NCBI GenBank assembly: GCA_000499405.2
Contig: HG738138.1
Span: 3,398,368 to 3,462,367 of the forward strand
Source: Onchocerca volvulus
Taxonomy: Eukaryota; Nematoda; Chromadorea; Rhabditida; Onchocercidae
DNA: 64,000 nucleotides
Reading direction: 5' to 3'
Part shown: piece by piece, positions 12,701-27,118 of the stretch
Position numbering within the stretch: position 1 is the stretch's first letter
Layout of the letters: each line of letters starts with the position of its first letter
Translations under genes and position numbers: made by a program
The notes under the pieces: generated by a model
What the model saw: the letters and a program-made list of their open reading frames with translations, nothing else
What the model was told of the DNA's origin: nothing
Databases searched by the model: none

Positions 12701-15700
12701 GTTTGTGTTATATTTCTTCACTTGAAAAAATCAAATTTTTCAAAAATTTTCTTCAATAGGAAGAATTTTAATCATCTTTTTGAATTGAAAAACTTTCGTG
12801 AAAACATAGCTTTTTTGCTACTTGATACTTTTTTTTGCCGTAAAGTTCGTAGTTATGCAAATGTTATGGTTATATTTGAATATCTTCGATTTTTTTTTGT
12901 TTTTTTGTTTTAATTTTAAAATAGATGAAGAGCAGTATAGGACAATTACAGTTGAAACATAATGGGAGATGGTGCAAAAAATGAAGAAGGGAATAAATCC
13001 ACAAATTGATCCTTCAAAAATTTTAATGATACTTTTTCATATGTCAATGCAAGCAATGAAGCATCTAGAATTTCATTAGCTAGTTAAAAAGCTTATCATA
13101 ATAAGCACAGAGAAGAAGTAATATCGAAAATTTATTCCATTTCATTACATAAATTACTCATTGAATGTAATCTTCCGTCATTCTCGTTTGCTTGGAAACC
13201 ATACAAAATCCAATAAAATTTTGTCGGAAAAATGAAAAAAAAATTCTTCATTAAGTGGTTAAATTGACTTTGAAATTTCTTTTGCTAATAAAAATTATAT
13301 CAATAGTCATCAAAATACATGAAGAATTTTTTTAAGAAAATGGGACTAATTCTGACATTCACTGACCATAAGTTATGCTATCAAAATCATTGTGATATTA
13401 AGAAGGACTTAATATGTAAGTCAGAGAAAAATGGAAGAAAAAGAAGGAATGAAAAGAGAAAAATTAAGCTTATGATGTTGTTAATTTGGAAATACAAGTT
13501 GTGGTTGTTGTTTAGTTTATTTTTTTATTTTTATTTTTTTTTACTTTGTTGTTTTACTTATTAATGACTGCTTGAGTATATCATTTATCGCTGCTATTTG
13601 TTTATCACAATGTGTTGCTTTTTACTATCATCTCTTTTATAGAGTTTTTTTAGCCGGAAGCTATTTAATCGTTTAGTTTGTTAATTTTTTTTTTTAAGTT
13701 AAGATATGTTCATTCTATGACGCTCAACTCACAGCGCCTTATCAGTACGAAAAGGGTGCATGAAGAAATAATTGATGGAAGTTGGCTCTAAAAAGTTCGA
13801 TTAAATGTGTAAAACTTTCATGCGAAAAAAAAAAAAGTAAAATAATGAATTTTCACAAAAACTCATAATGACTACTTGAAAATTATAACAATTTTTTAAA
13901 TTTGAATATTGACTAGCAAAAAAAAAAAAAATCAAACCTCATCTAAAAATCATATTTGCCAAAGTTTCTATTTTCATTTGCGTGCTAGTTAAATTTCTTT
14001 TTTTTTCATTGCACTGAAGACTTATCAAGAATTCAATGAATCTTATAGAGGTGGAACAGGACGAAGAAGCATTAGGTATCAATGGAAGACCCTATCCTTT
14101 CAAAACTTAATTGAGAGGTGAAATTCACAAACTAACAGTGCAAACCAAAAAAAGAATTCTTGACATGATGTTTGCTAATTTTTTGCAAAAATTGTTGAAA
14201 TATTTTGTTGCACTTTCATAGATTGTTTCGGTTATTTCATAACAATCAATTGCATGTTCATAACATTTCATAAATTTTTGAGCACTAATTTATGATTCAG
14301 AAAAGAGAAAAACGAAAACACTTCCAAATATGAAAGAAATGTCGTAGTGCGAATGTGCTTATAATGTTTTTTCCGTTTTTATTGAATTAATGAATAATTT
14401 TATAGTCTGCTATTTATTCATCACTTATTTAAATTTGTTTCCCAAGAAGAGGACTTGCTGTCGAAATGTAATGATTTTGAATAACTAGTTATGAGTACTA
14501 TTTAATAATTTTTTGTTAGATTTTCCATCGCTAAACAATGAAATGTTAGTTCCATTCATTCATAAAATAAATTTGCTTAATTTTTCAATTCCATTAATTT
14601 GTTTTTTTTGTTTTGTTTTTTTTTTTCTCAATTAAACTATTCAATGCAATACAACTAACAGCTTGTTTGAACTTGTCATTTAGCAATAAACTGTGGTTTG
14701 TCACATCTCATGCTGCTATTAGCCTAGTTTTTACATGGGATTAGAAGCTTTTAATTTTTTTTTTTCTTTTTTGATTCATGTTATCAAAATTCTATTAGCC
14801 CAATAGAGAAACCTATGCTAACATAAATTTAAGGGTATGCTAATAGCATAAATTAAGTTTTTTTGATCCTCTTCTATTAAGTTTATGAGAATGATCTTAA
14901 TCGTCAAATTAAATTCAGATATAAAATAGAGTAAAATATCAAAAAAGTTGATAATATCCTATTAATGCAAACCTAGAGAGCTAAATATAAATAAACGAAG
15001 CTCAGTTAGTCTTCAATCCTAATTATACTTTCATCAAGGGAATATTGACTTATTTTCTCTAGAGCTGCTTTGTTACTTTTATTGCAATTTGCCCAGGTTG
15101 TTTTTCAATTTGAATATATTGCCACGATAAATTAATTGATATGTTATGATTCTCACAACAAAATCTATCAATTCATTTTATATTAGATAAAGAAAGTTGC
15201 AAGATCACAAAAAGTTTTAGAAAATCTGCTTTTTGTTCTTCAAAAGTAAAATCTGTACTAGGGCAGCTATCCGACAAATCAGAAGAAATCAAAGTTCTGT
15301 GATTTTTAAATCTAAACAACTTTAACTAGGAGCATTTCTGTCATATGTCAAAATGTTATGTGAAGATATTTGATGAGTTTTAAAAAAAAATTGTAAAATG
15401 AGGAGTAAAGTTAAGTTCTGATGAGTATTACTAACTAAGTGTGAATGTAAAGATAGAAGCGAAAAAAAATTCTCAACTGTTAAGCTCATATTGGTTAAAC
15501 TGATCCAGAATTCGTACGCTGTTGTTGAAAATAAAAATTTTGCATCTTTAAAAGAATAAAATCACTATGTAAATCTAGGTTACTAAAATTAGATCTCTTT
15601 AATTAAAAAATTTCTTAAATAGAATAATTCATTTAAAAAAAAAAAAAAAAAAACGAAATATATGATAAAACAAGTTTTTGTGACAATATCAATAAGTTTT

Positions 15701-18700
15701 TTATACAGTGATCTTATCAATTTAAAATTATGCATTCAGCCGTTTATTTTCATCATAGAATGAAAGAAACCTTGCCAGCTTATCAAAGTAGTTATGGAAA
15801 AGAAGAAAACAAAGAAAGATATCGATTTTGGGATAGACTTGTTATTCGTTAAGCTGTCATTTAATCATGCCCTGAGAATATTTATCAGAGTGAAAAATGC
15901 TTTGAGAGTGAATGAATACATGTTATTTGTCGCACAGATGATGGTTATAATGTTGGATTGAATGACATGAACTGAGGAGTATAGCAGGCGGAATGCTAAA
16001 CATTAAGTTTGAAATTCATCGAGAAATTATGAGAAACAAGTGTTGAATATGAGAGTGGAAGTAGATTAGAGATTTTTTCACAGGATGGTGTGTATGAGAG
16101 CAAAAACAAGCTGAAGAAATGAAATAATTAGAGAATGCTTTGATAAAAAATAGCGCAAGCCGATGGAAAATTGATTGGTAATTTTGTTCCAACCCTCTGT
16201 TTTTGTTGCAAGAACAAATAATGCTTTAACAGAGTTTTAAATTTCAAAAGTGAGAAAAAATGACATCTTTCACATTCTTGTCTTCATCTTTAACATTTCA
16301 AGAATTTGCCAATTTCGGAAAATTTTATTTAGAAAAAATTAAAAAAAAAAAAAAAATTTGGTTCAATTTAGAAAAAATTAAAAACACTTTCCACAATACT
16401 AATTCGATAGCATAAAAGATCCTTTCTTTCGATGCTTTTCGTTTTTTTCTTGACTGAAGAACTATTGCCTTCCGGAATGATGGCAAGAAGTTAGATTCGA
16501 ACACCTGCTTGTAACTGTATTTCCTCCTTCCCTAAAATCTCGAAAATAATGCAGTTTTGCTTTGAAAGAAGAAATTTGAGAAACAAACTGAGACATATAA
16601 AATCAAGAGAAAAGTTATTTTTTTTTATTGCTTTACACTATGCAATGAGATCCACGAAATGGTTTTCAAGTTCTTTAAAATCCGAGCTTCCTCTTTCAAA
16701 AGTATTCACAAGATTTATGAAGATTTCTTTTGAACTGATGTGCAGCTGCTAACAATTGGAATTAACTAACTATTTGAACCAGGTTTCATTCTGTTATCTA
16801 GACTTGATTTACTGACATGATTAATGAAACGCCATCTAACAAAAAAAAAGCTAAACTTAAGAAATTTGAAACTTTAATTTTCATCCTGAAATTCTTTTTT
16901 CTCCCAGGAATGAATATCAGTGTGTGTATAAGCCCTCTTTTCTTTTGTTAGATGGAATTGCAAAATTTCTTAAAGTAGCTTGACGGTACTCATGCATCAT
17001 CCATATCCGATATTAAGTAGGTTCCAGAAAAAATTCGATAAAGATTCTATTTATTTAAATTTATATGAAACTCATTTACTGATAAAATTTATTAAACATA
17101 TCATTTACGACTTTCATATTGAAAATCAGCGAATCTCTGTTGAACTCTTTTCAATACTAATTCGGAGTGAAAGAAAATTGTAGTGACATTCATTGATGAT
17201 AGGTTATACAAATATATCTTAAAATGATAGAATATAATCATGTAAATATTTTTGTTAATTTCATTTAGAAAATTTGAAACGTCTTCTTTGTATGCGCAAA
17301 AAGTAGACAATATGAACTATACAGCTGGCTAAGAAATTAAGTTTTGAAAAAACAAATTATTATTTCAGCGCTCATGTTGTTAGCTGGTGATAGGCATTAA
17401 TTAATTTTTCAGATATGCCTTATTTTAAAATGAATGAAGCATAGTGTAATTCAAAATTTTTTTTTTCAAAAAATGAACAGTTTTTTAGCAAAAAAAAGAG
17501 AGAAGCTGTTTTCGTTTTCATTTATTCGAAACTATTGAAGCAAAAAAAATTAGAATCTATAGGCTTTTGAAAAAATTCCAAATCTTGCAAATGTGAATTT
17601 TTCAAACAAATTTATTTTAGAAATAAAAAAAGTGAATGCATTATGAAAGGAATAGATGTGACGTTTTTTGATAAATCATGCTTTACATCATTCGTTTCTA
17701 GGAAATTTTTAGATGTACTAACAGATTACACTTGCTAGATTTACCAAATGCTTGCATGGTGAAAGAAGCAGCAACCAACAATTGAGATTTAAGATAATTT
17801 TAATATTACAGATGTTGCTATTAATTTAATTTTTGAAAAATTTTAAGAGAAAATAAAAGCGAAAAAAGACACTTTCGAACTGACATAGACATGCCGATGA
17901 TTAGTTTCTTTGCTACCTTTGTATAGGTGTACGTTTTAAAAAACATGAAATAACTTTTCGGTTTTGTTTTATGTACTTTCGACAAATTTCTTTTTTTGCA
18001 CAAAATTCCTTTCATTATTTTTGCATTATTTTTTATTAAATTTTTAATAAAGAAATTTTAATTTTTTATTTGCTACTCATTTGGATAATTCATAAATTCT
18101 GAGTTCTTATGCTGATATAGTTTGTTAGTTCATGATATCTCTTTTTGCGATTAATTTTGGCTAAATTAGTATTTATAATTAAATTAAGTACGATTTTTGA
18201 TATACCAATGGATTACATTTTGCTAATTATTTTAATCACTTGCAATTGTACATAATTTAATAAATTGTGCAACTATATCTGTATCACTGCTCATTGAAAT
18301 TTATTATTGTCGAATTTATTGTGATAGTTGGAGAGATGAGAAGTTAACAAAAATTAAAATCAAAAATTAAAGTTTTTCATTAGGATAGGCAAATTGTTCT
18401 TTCGTTTTTTTCTCGCTGTCTCATTAATATGAATTAACATTTTAATAGAACTAGGTATGAAAAAAGATTTTTGCTCTTTCAACTGATAAGTGAGAAAATA
18501 TTTTTCTTTGAAAACATTGTTTCCTATCATTCGACTTTTTTCTCTTCCATTCTCAAAAATTTGTGTTCACTATTTTTCTAAAATATTTGTTCCATGGAAG
18601 CCGGCATTTCAAAATGAATTTTGTATTTAAAAGCTTCAAATAAAAAATTTGCATTGAAGCACATCCCCCCTTTATGTGTATTTAATCCATAAATTTACTA

Positions 18701-18828
18701 ATATTTTACTGTTCAAAACTGCGAAGCAATAAATTAATCTTATCACATTCATTTTTATTATCATTATCATTATCAGTTAATCACATTGTCATTATTATGA
18801 TCGTCGTCGTTTATGCAGCAACAGTCAC

Positions 18829-18895
18829 ACGTTAAACTTAACATTAATTAAACTTAACGTTAAACTTAACGTTAATCACGTTAAACTTAACATTA
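18829..18895. repeat. Tandem repeat with internal palindrome (TTAAACTTAACGTTAA-like)
   Basis: At least four tandem or partly overlapping copies of TTAAACTTAAC(A/G)TTAA, some preceded by CACG. AACGTT is self-complementary, so the array can form several alternative hairpins. Confidence 0.85.
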
Positions 18896-20082
18896 ATTTC
18901 ATCTTTGAAAGGATACTTCTTATAATAGAGTGATTTACAATGAAAATAATGTCTCCGTTGAGGAAAATTTGTGACAAATGATATCCAGATATTTTGTATA
19001 CTTTATTGTCCGCTTCTTTTTTTTTTTGAAATATACGAATAAATTGCTTCCGAAAAATGATTGCTTTAAAATATTAAATAAGAACAGTATTTATTATTTT
19101 TGAATAATGTCTATCTTATGAAGAACCATTGTGTTATTTATTTGCAATATTATTTGTTTAAATCCCTTCTCCTTTCAAATTTACAGTTTTATATCTATAT
19201 TTCAACTAATTTATTGTCACTTTTCTGAGGATTTCGCTTTAATAAACACTATTGGATCCTATTTCAACAACACCATTAAATATTAGAAAATAAAACAGTT
19301 CACTAATTCATCAGAATAATCATTGATAGCGAATTTCAAATTAATAGAAAAAAATGGGTCAGGGAAAAATTTACTTCATTTTTTTATTATTGACTTTTTT
19401 TTTTTTCATCAAAACATAAATTTTTAGTCATATCTTGAAATTTTTATCCTCTCTTTGGGACAAAAATTCGAATAATGAGCTCATTTTATCCATAGCATGT
19501 TTTTTGCATTCTTTTTTTTTTTTATTTCATTTTTTCGAAAATAGATGAGCTCATTTCATTGATAGCATGCTTTTTATTGATTGAATTTCAAACAATTTCA
19601 TTTATGCTCCACCACTATTATAACTGAAGAATCCATTTCTGCATATTCTGATGCTATTTTAGATTGCATCCGGTGATTTTTTTTTATGCTAATCGCATCA
19701 TGACTGTAATGTTTAATGCATTCATTGATTTTTGTATAATTGATGGACAACTATTTACATATAATATTTAGATATTTCAGGTTTTATATTATTTTTTTTT
19801 CTTTCAAAAAACAGTATTGTTTAAATAATGTAAGCTTTCAAATTTCTACCACCGCATTTCAAATTTAAAGAAGTCCATGGGTGTTTATAATTAAAGAAAA
19901 GAAGGCTTGATCACTTTGATGTTGACTTTTACTAAAAATAATCATCGAATTGTGCAGACATTAAAAAACAATGTAATTTTTTTTATAGTGTAAAAGTTAT
20001 ATAAATATTCCTAGCACAGAACAGCTCGTTCCAATTTGATGAAATGTTACTGTAATTTCATCTAAATGGATTAGATCATTGG

Positions 20083-20210
20083 AACTTTTGTTTTCTAGGT
20101 ATATTTTTCGTCAAAATATTCATAATCAAATAAACCAACAACGACTTCATATCACTGAAATTTTTCGCTCCCTTATAGCAGCTAAAAATACCTAGAAAAC
20201 AAAAGTTTTT
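20083..20210. repeat. Short inverted repeat, arms about 26 bp
   Basis: AACTTTTGTTTTCTAGGTAT (from 20083) is matched in reverse complement by ATACCTAGAAAACAAAAGTT (to about 20208), enclosing roughly 75 bases. The arms are close to perfect. It may be a small MITE remnant or a transcribed hairpin. Confidence 0.8.
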
Positions 20211-21410
20211 CAAGTCCAGTCAAAGGTTTTTTCTGAATTTTCAAAAGTTTTTTAAATTCAAACAAAAGTGCAATCTTATTATATTGTTTTTTCCAAAGTT
20301 AAAGTCTTGCTCTTCATTCCGTTAATATAAGCTTCCATGCAAATGAAAAGTTGCCGAACAAGTGGATCAGCAAAAGAGTAAAAATATTTAATAAAAATCC
20401 TATCAACTATGATAAGAAAGAAGGAGATAGTTTGAAGGTATTGCTTAATTTTGATCATTTACAGATTGACAATTCAAGTTTTTTATAACACCCATCAAAA
20501 CTAAGTAGTTTTTTATACTCTACCCAATTTCTAATGCATCAGCTTTTATCTTTTAATCTTTGTCTGTGATTGTCTTGGGAAAGTTATCATTTTTTGTTGA
20601 TAACTGCTCTAAAATAAACTTTTATTACCAGCTGCCTTGATTGCGAGTCTTGTGCTACCAGATTATAGTTTCCAAATACACAGAATTAGGGAATTTCATG
20701 CTTTAAAATGCTAGATCCTTTCAAATGGCTGATAATTGTATTTAGGAATATTAACTGAAGATAAAAAGCGTACTTGAAATGAATTTAGCCCATAATTTCA
20801 ATAATCACTCGTCTACACTGTTCATAAAAACAATTTCAAATTCATCGACTTCTAGCTTGACATGATTTATTAAAACGTGACTAACTCAAATTTATTTTTT
20901 CAAAAAAATTTTAAAAAGCCTTTAAACTTCTGAAAAACTTCGTGTAAAATTCTTCTTTGAAATTTTTTCCAATCTTTGAGTAAATTTTCTCATGCTAAAC
21001 TTTTAGAATCATCAGTGCTAAAGAACTAAAGTAAAAGTTCATTACAACTGCAATGATGAATGTCCCTTAGGAGATGGCCTTTTCTGAAGTGCGAAATAAT
21101 TTCAATAATTAGAATAGGATGTCATTAAAATAGCAAAACTCTTTTTTGTTTTATTTTTTCAAATATCTTTGTCACATAGCGCTTTGTGGAGAATGGAACT
21201 GAATGATAAGAAAAATTCTTTATATTTCTATAAATTTAATTAATCAATTATATTTATCAGTATTTTTAATGCATACGATTTGTAGTTAATAATTTAGCAA
21301 ATATGAGAATCGAATTATTACCGATATTTACTCAAAATACTGCTTATTTCTCATCGTTGACACATATTTGAAAGAAATATTGACGCTAAGCTAATTTTCG
21401 TCATTTTATT

Positions 21411-21429
21411 GCAGACTGGTTATTTAAAA
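21411..21429 (+). other. Probable trans-splice acceptor and short 5' UTR of the SWEET gene
   Basis: TTTTATTGCAG ends at 21414, 15 bases before the ATG at 21430, and no upstream coding exon fits. This is the usual arrangement for spliced-leader addition in nematodes. An unseen cis-spliced 5' UTR exon is the alternative. Confidence 0.6.
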
Positions 21430-23525
21430 ATGTTCACTGAGTTCTTCAGAAATTTAACATTATTGAAATGTCTCTCCGTTAGCGCCTTCATTACTACTGT
21501 AATGCTTTTCTTCTGTGGAATGTGAGTTTTGTTTTTTAATTTTATATTCCAGAAACTTCCACCTCTAAAATGTCATGCGTTTACTGATTACAATCTACCC
21601 TAATATTATCAGAAATTTGCTTTACTTTGAATTTTAGTCCAATTTGTGTAAATATCTGGAAAAGACGAAGCACAAAAGATATCAGTGCAGTACCGTTCCT
21701 AATGGGTGTTCTCGGGTAAGTTGCAAGTTGTTTTTTTCTCTCTCCATTTCTGAAGAAATTCTCAAAGAGTCTTCCTTTTTTTTTATTTCTTCTTAGAAAA
21801 TTCATTAATAATTTTTCATTTTTTGTTTATCGGAAATCAAATTTAGCACTTTAGAGCAGTATACTGGCTACGCTACGGTTTAATAAAAATGGATTACACA
21901 ATGATCGCAGTGAATATTTTTGCAGCCACACTTATGGGCATATATCTTACATTTTATTATTTTATGACTGAGAAAAAGGTAATCATTCCAATGACATCAT
22001 AAGTTTTAAAAATCAATAAAATATTAGTACACTCTGAATTAAATTGAATGCTTGATTTTCAAATCTGAGGAATGAATCTGATCTGACATTTTGATCCTGA
22101 TCTTATCAAAAAGCATTCACTTTTCTGGTTGTTTTACAAGATACTTCTATTGTGCAGTTATGGATCTCGATTGAAGTATGTGCTGTAATCTTTCTCATAT
22201 CACTGATGTTGCTTTTGGTCCAAATCTTCGGGCATGGTGTTATTCATCCGCTCGGCTTCACATGCATGACCTTTAACATTTTAAATTTTGGTGCACCGTT
22301 AGCTGGTCTTGTAAGTTTTTATCATCACTTTTGTTGAATTTCTTACCTAAAAATACTGATATATCATTTGATTTTATCATTTAAAATCAAAAATTTCAAC
22401 ACTTAGAAAGTGGTATTACGCCAACGCAATTGCGAAACATTACCATTACCATTGTGTATAGCCAATCTTCTTGTTTCAAGTCAATGGGCTTTATATGGTG
22501 TACTGATATCTGATATTTACATTATTGTTAGTTTCTTTTTTTTTTTTTGATTTTTGTTTTTTGATATTTTACAACAAATTCAAAAGTTGCACCCAAAAAA
22601 ATGCCATGAGATTAATGTTATTGTCAAAAAAATTATTTGAAAAAATTTTCGGCAAAAAATATTTTAAAACTAAATCATGGGATAACAATATTGGCTTGGC
22701 TCATTGAAAATTATTGAACCTAACAAATCTACACTTATTATTCCAAATTTCCCGGCCAACTTGACCAAATCCAGTAAAGTCGTAAAATCTCTTTCTTGGG
22801 AAATGGAAGCTTATTTTTGGTGTAGATACCGAATGCGATTGGCATGATATTGGCAATGATACAAATAGCACTGTTTCTGGTATTCCCGATGAAACAAGGT
22901 CGCCTTTCACTGGTACAACGCTGTTTCGGTCCTTCATGCTGCGCTATTGCAGCTTCCTCTCCCTCTTCCGATGAGAACGGTTTGAATTTTGCATTCAAAC
23001 TATTATATGAATTAAATAGTCCATACTACATCACTACTATTAAACAAAGAAAATATATCAAGCATATGTCCGGTACTTGTATTTTTCAAAAATTGATGAG
23101 TTGACGCCTTTTTTTCCTTCAAGCATTTTACATTCTTGCGATTCTTTTTCGACCCTTAGCGTCGACCCTTCTTTTACTTCTGCACGAATAAATTGAAAGG
23201 TTAAAGAAATTTTGGTGTATTCTGTAATCATCTAATCAATACAGGACGCATTATTTTGTCGTTTGAAATAAGGAAAATTCCATGTGGAAATAATCACAGT
23301 ATTATCACAGAAAAAGACAATAGATCTTTTTTTTTCTAATTATAAATTTCAGCTGCTCATACCTAGGCTCCCTACGATTACTACAGTGAAAAATTTCACA
23401 ATTTGCCACTTATTTCATCCACAACTTCAAGTTTAACATCTTTTCTGTAAACTCATAACTGACTTTTGCCTTAAACTTTTGGATGAGCTTATATTTAGCA
23501 AAAAGAAAAAAAAAGTTGACAGCTC

Positions 23526-23560
<35 letters not shown>

Positions 23561-25549
23561 AAGATATTTTATCGGTAATAGAATTTTCGAAATTATAGGA
23601 TAATCGAATTTTTAAATTTTATAAATTCATTGTTAACTGCACTTTATTTTTTCTAAGGATTCTAGATTGGGACAAACTAGATCATAATAAGCTTTTTGCT
23701 TCTTAGTAAACAAATTGGAAAAAACAAGAGATTAAAAATTTATACATGTTAAAATTCTGAAGATTTGCAATCCGAAAATCAGATTTTTCATAGTAATCAA
23801 ATTCGGATATCGAATTCATATGACTGTAAATAATTTTCTCAAATTCTACATTAATAAGCACCACGTGTGGTGATCTGCAAATGCTTCTTACATAATTATA
23901 AATTTTCAGTTCCTGAAGTAAAGCGAGCTTATTGATTTGTGAAATTGAATTCCACAGTATAAGATTAAATGGTGCAAAATTCTTTTAACTTTTTTATTCA
24001 ACTACGGGCCAGTGAAAGTTTTGATTAAATTGAAGATTAGGGATAAGTTTACGGGAAAACAATCGGCTTCTTTGTTGTAGAATAAGCAAATCTGTTGACG
24101 ATTAAATTTTGCGATATTTTTTTCGTCTTCTTTGTTTGGTGTGCATTTTTTAAATGGTCTCCTCAGTAAGCAAGTTTTCTTTGTTCATTTGTTTTTTAGA
24201 GAAATTGAAGAATGCATATATACAGGAAAAGAATTCACTGCTAAGCAGTAACAGAGAGTCTGTCCAAATCGCAGGTGATTTCTCTTTAACATGTTTCTTC
24301 CTTTATAGTTCCACAAAAAAACTTATCTACTTTATAAGAACTATGCCATCTAGAATTTATCAAATTGGATCTTTTCAAATCATCCTTTCTTTGCCTCATG
24401 TTCAGTAACACGAATAGAAATTTTTTTCCGCTGATATAATTATTGATTTCGTTTTAATAATTCATGTTAGTAATCATATCATAAATGATAATGAAGGATC
24501 AGTGAAAGACTACTTTGAAAGAATCAACAAGTAAATTACTACATTTGGTCCAATTGTTTTTAGGTTGCGAACAAAAACCCTTGAGTATGTCTTTATATAT
24601 CTCTATCTATTTGAATTTCTCGAGTTTTCAACTTTTTGTGAAAAGTAAAAAACTTGTTGTAAGTGCAAAATTTTCCTATCTAATACAGTGCTTCATCGTC
24701 TTCGTTCAATATCATGCTTATTATGCAGAAAAAATATTCCTCACAATTTGTTCGCTCTTGTCAATTTTTCCCTTTTCATCCTTCGCCTTTTTTTTTTGTG
24801 AATTGACAATGGATAGCAGAGCAGTAAATACTAAAAGCAGAAGTTTTGGGTAAAAAAATTATTCGAAATCAATGCTTCAGAACGCTTTATTTAAGTGCCT
24901 ATCTGCCAAATAGTTTACAATTATAACTAGTAGAAATGCTTGCTTACCAAATTCGTTTAACTGAAATGGAACAAGAAAAAAATTAGTTATATAAAACAAC
25001 CATTTTGGAAATGCTTCCTTTAAATTTTTAGGAATTTTAATTAACCATAACAATAACTCTTGTAAAATTATGTTTTTCTTCTATCCTATCAAATTAATTT
25101 TGTATAGCTTACGTCGATGTTATTCATAAGAACAGCTTTTAAACCTACTATCTTCATAATTTTAATTTTTAAAAATAATTTGAAATTTCAGTTATTGATG
25201 AAATGAAACCGAAAAAATCGTGGGTTAATCATGCAATCAAATCCAACGAAATCAAGAATAAATTGATGGATTCCGAACTGAACAAAAATGAAAGGTATTG
25301 CTTTTATAGTTTTTAGAATATTTTCGAATTGAAAAATGAAAGAAGTCTTGGATTCTATAACTTTGATACAAATCTTTTTAATTTGTTTATTTCTCTAGAT
25401 GACCAACTCCAAGGAGGCTTGCAATCTTCATTAACTATTTAATACCATAAGTCCATATAACTTTTTTAATAGTCTATCGTTTATTTATCTTTTAAAATTC
25501 CATTATTTTATTTTGCAGCGAGAAACAAAACGATATCGAAGCAAATTAA
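21430..25549 (+). CDS. SWEET (MtN3/saliva) sugar transporter, 282 aa
   Basis: Membrane uniporter-type sugar carrier. Nine exons join in phase: 21430-21521, 21638-21715, 21855-21978, 22158-22310, 22407-22526, 22826-22898, 24200-24274, 25192-25294 and 25519-25549 (stop TAA). The first MtN3 repeat (about residues 15-98) shows the conserved [13 protein letters not shown] and WLRYG. The second (about 150-213) shows [20 protein letters not shown] and IPNAIGM. These are the paired three-helix bundles joined by a linker helix. The last three exons encode a polar cytosolic tail of about 70 residues rich in Lys, Asn and Glu, typical of the variable SWEET C-terminus. If the donor at 22899 is skipped, exon 6 reads on to a TGA at 23102-23104 and gives a different 281-aa protein with a Cys/Ser-rich tail. 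Family assignment is firm; the tail exons rest on splice-phase agreement. Confidence 0.92.
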
Positions 25550-26938
25550 AATAAATGAAGGTAACTGTTTTGATTATTTATTGGAAGTCTTCAAAGTTTT
25601 AAAACCTGCTCGAATTATTCAGTGTTGCGGTCAGTGTTCTACTGCAACCCATGTCATATCATATCAAATCTAAACTGTTTTAATGATTGTGATTCCAACC
25701 TTTCCGCTTGTGTACACCATCTTTTTGAGGTTTAGTCAAATAGTTGCTTTCTTTTTTTCTTAAAAGGAAATCATTTAGCATGATGACGAGATGATGTCAT
25801 TCAGTTGTCAGCAGTACGAGTAAAAATCTTATCCATCAAATCTATCTTATCATATCTGTCCTGCTACGATATGACATTTGTCGCAGTGAAATAACAAATA
25901 TCCTGACCATCAAATTGATTATCTGTCCTGGTAGTGACGAGATATGCCACGATTTATGAAAAATTCTGCTTCCAATATTTGTTGCGTGACGAATTCTGTT
26001 CCCAAAATCTTAGCGTTATTAGCATCGTTCATTAATTATGCTGACGTACTGCTTTTGACAACGCCGTGTTTCACTTTTGACTGGCTTAATTTGATGTTTT
26101 TTATAGCCTTTGATCATTTGCAACTGTTAGCTATCGGTTTAAGAAACACGCAAATGTCGGAAATCATTTCTTATTTGGCTATGTAGTAATCAGATTCTTA
26201 AGTGTCATTCAATTCTTGAGTTATGAGCAACATACTCTCTCTTATTCTACTAAAATTACTGACCTTTCGCAAAATATTGCAAGCGATCGGTATATTACTC
26301 CTTTTTGCTTGGCAGTTGCATTACTCCTTTCCAAATGAGATAGTTTGATGGATTTTTATGCAGGGTTGAGTGTTCCATAAAAGTCTGGAATTATATAAAG
26401 AAACAAATGACTAATATTGAAAGTCTAATCCGGAATTTTAAGCAAGTAATAATTTAAATTAATATTGCAGAAAGCGATTGTTTAATAGGTGGATGGAAAA
26501 GTGGTAAAGTAAGGATATTGAAACGATAGATATATGATTCTTCTAATGATATTGCATTCAAATAAACAGTCAAAAACTTTGGGCTAAGTTCAATTGCTTA
26601 TTTGCATTCATTTTTTCGAATAGGTATTTAATGTAGTGATAAAAGTCGCATGATATTGAAGTAAGTGAATTATTAACTATGGCTTTAGATTCCCTATTTG
26701 ATTAAGAGATTGAATGAACTTGGCTGTGTAAGATACTGCAATAGGTAAATTAGTACTAATGAGTAAAGCAATGTGTAAGAGAAGTGATGCAATTGCTCTT
26801 TTTAGTTTTCATGGCAAGCCAATAATCAAAATATAACATGACTTTATTTGACTATAAATTGCAAGAAGGTAAAGTTGGATTATATCAGTATGGGAGATGA
26901 AAAAAGATGCTGCTAACTTTCCTTGATACTTTACTTTA

Positions 26939-27118
26939 ATCTATATATAAATAAAAATGTGAATGTTCCTTGTTCATTTTCACGCAAATGAAAACGAACA
27001 GTTTCAAATTCTTCATTGATTGATTTGAAATTTTGAAACAACATTGTATTTTAATAAACGCATGTTTAAAAATTCTCGGAGATTTAAGAGAACAAACGAA
27101 CATTTACATTTTTACTAA
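26939..27118. mobile_element. Copy A of a short interspersed repeat with inverted ends
   Basis: Begins AATCTATATATAAATAAAAATG and ends with ACATTTTTACTAAC. The interior is homologous to the reverse complement of the element at 44919-45088, sharing TGTTCATTTTCAC-like, TTGATTTGAAATTTTG and TCTCGGAGATTTA-like blocks. It is too short to encode a protein, so I read it as a non-autonomous DNA element. Confidence 0.75.

Larger units (their letters stand above)
4382..21400. other. Gene-poor AT-rich region, no supported gene
   Basis: About 17 kb with many poly(T)/poly(A) runs (for example 4941-4992, 8960-9026, 12440-12469), simple repeats and foldback elements listed separately. Short ORFs occur in all frames, but none has paired splice signals, recognisable motifs or balanced composition. 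Distal UTRs, enhancers or non-coding RNAs could be present and would not be visible by reading alone. Confidence 0.6.

Noticed and set aside
16488..16515. tRNA B-box-like GATTCGAACACC
   Set aside because: No A box at the right distance and no acceptor-stem or T-arm pairing could be drawn.
22701..22998. Two minus-strand ORFs over SWEET exon 6
   Set aside because: Antisense shadows of the coding exon.
24515..24853. 112-codon ORF within SWEET intron 7
   Set aside because: Lies between two phase-matched SWEET exons and has Phe/Ser-rich composition typical of chance frames.
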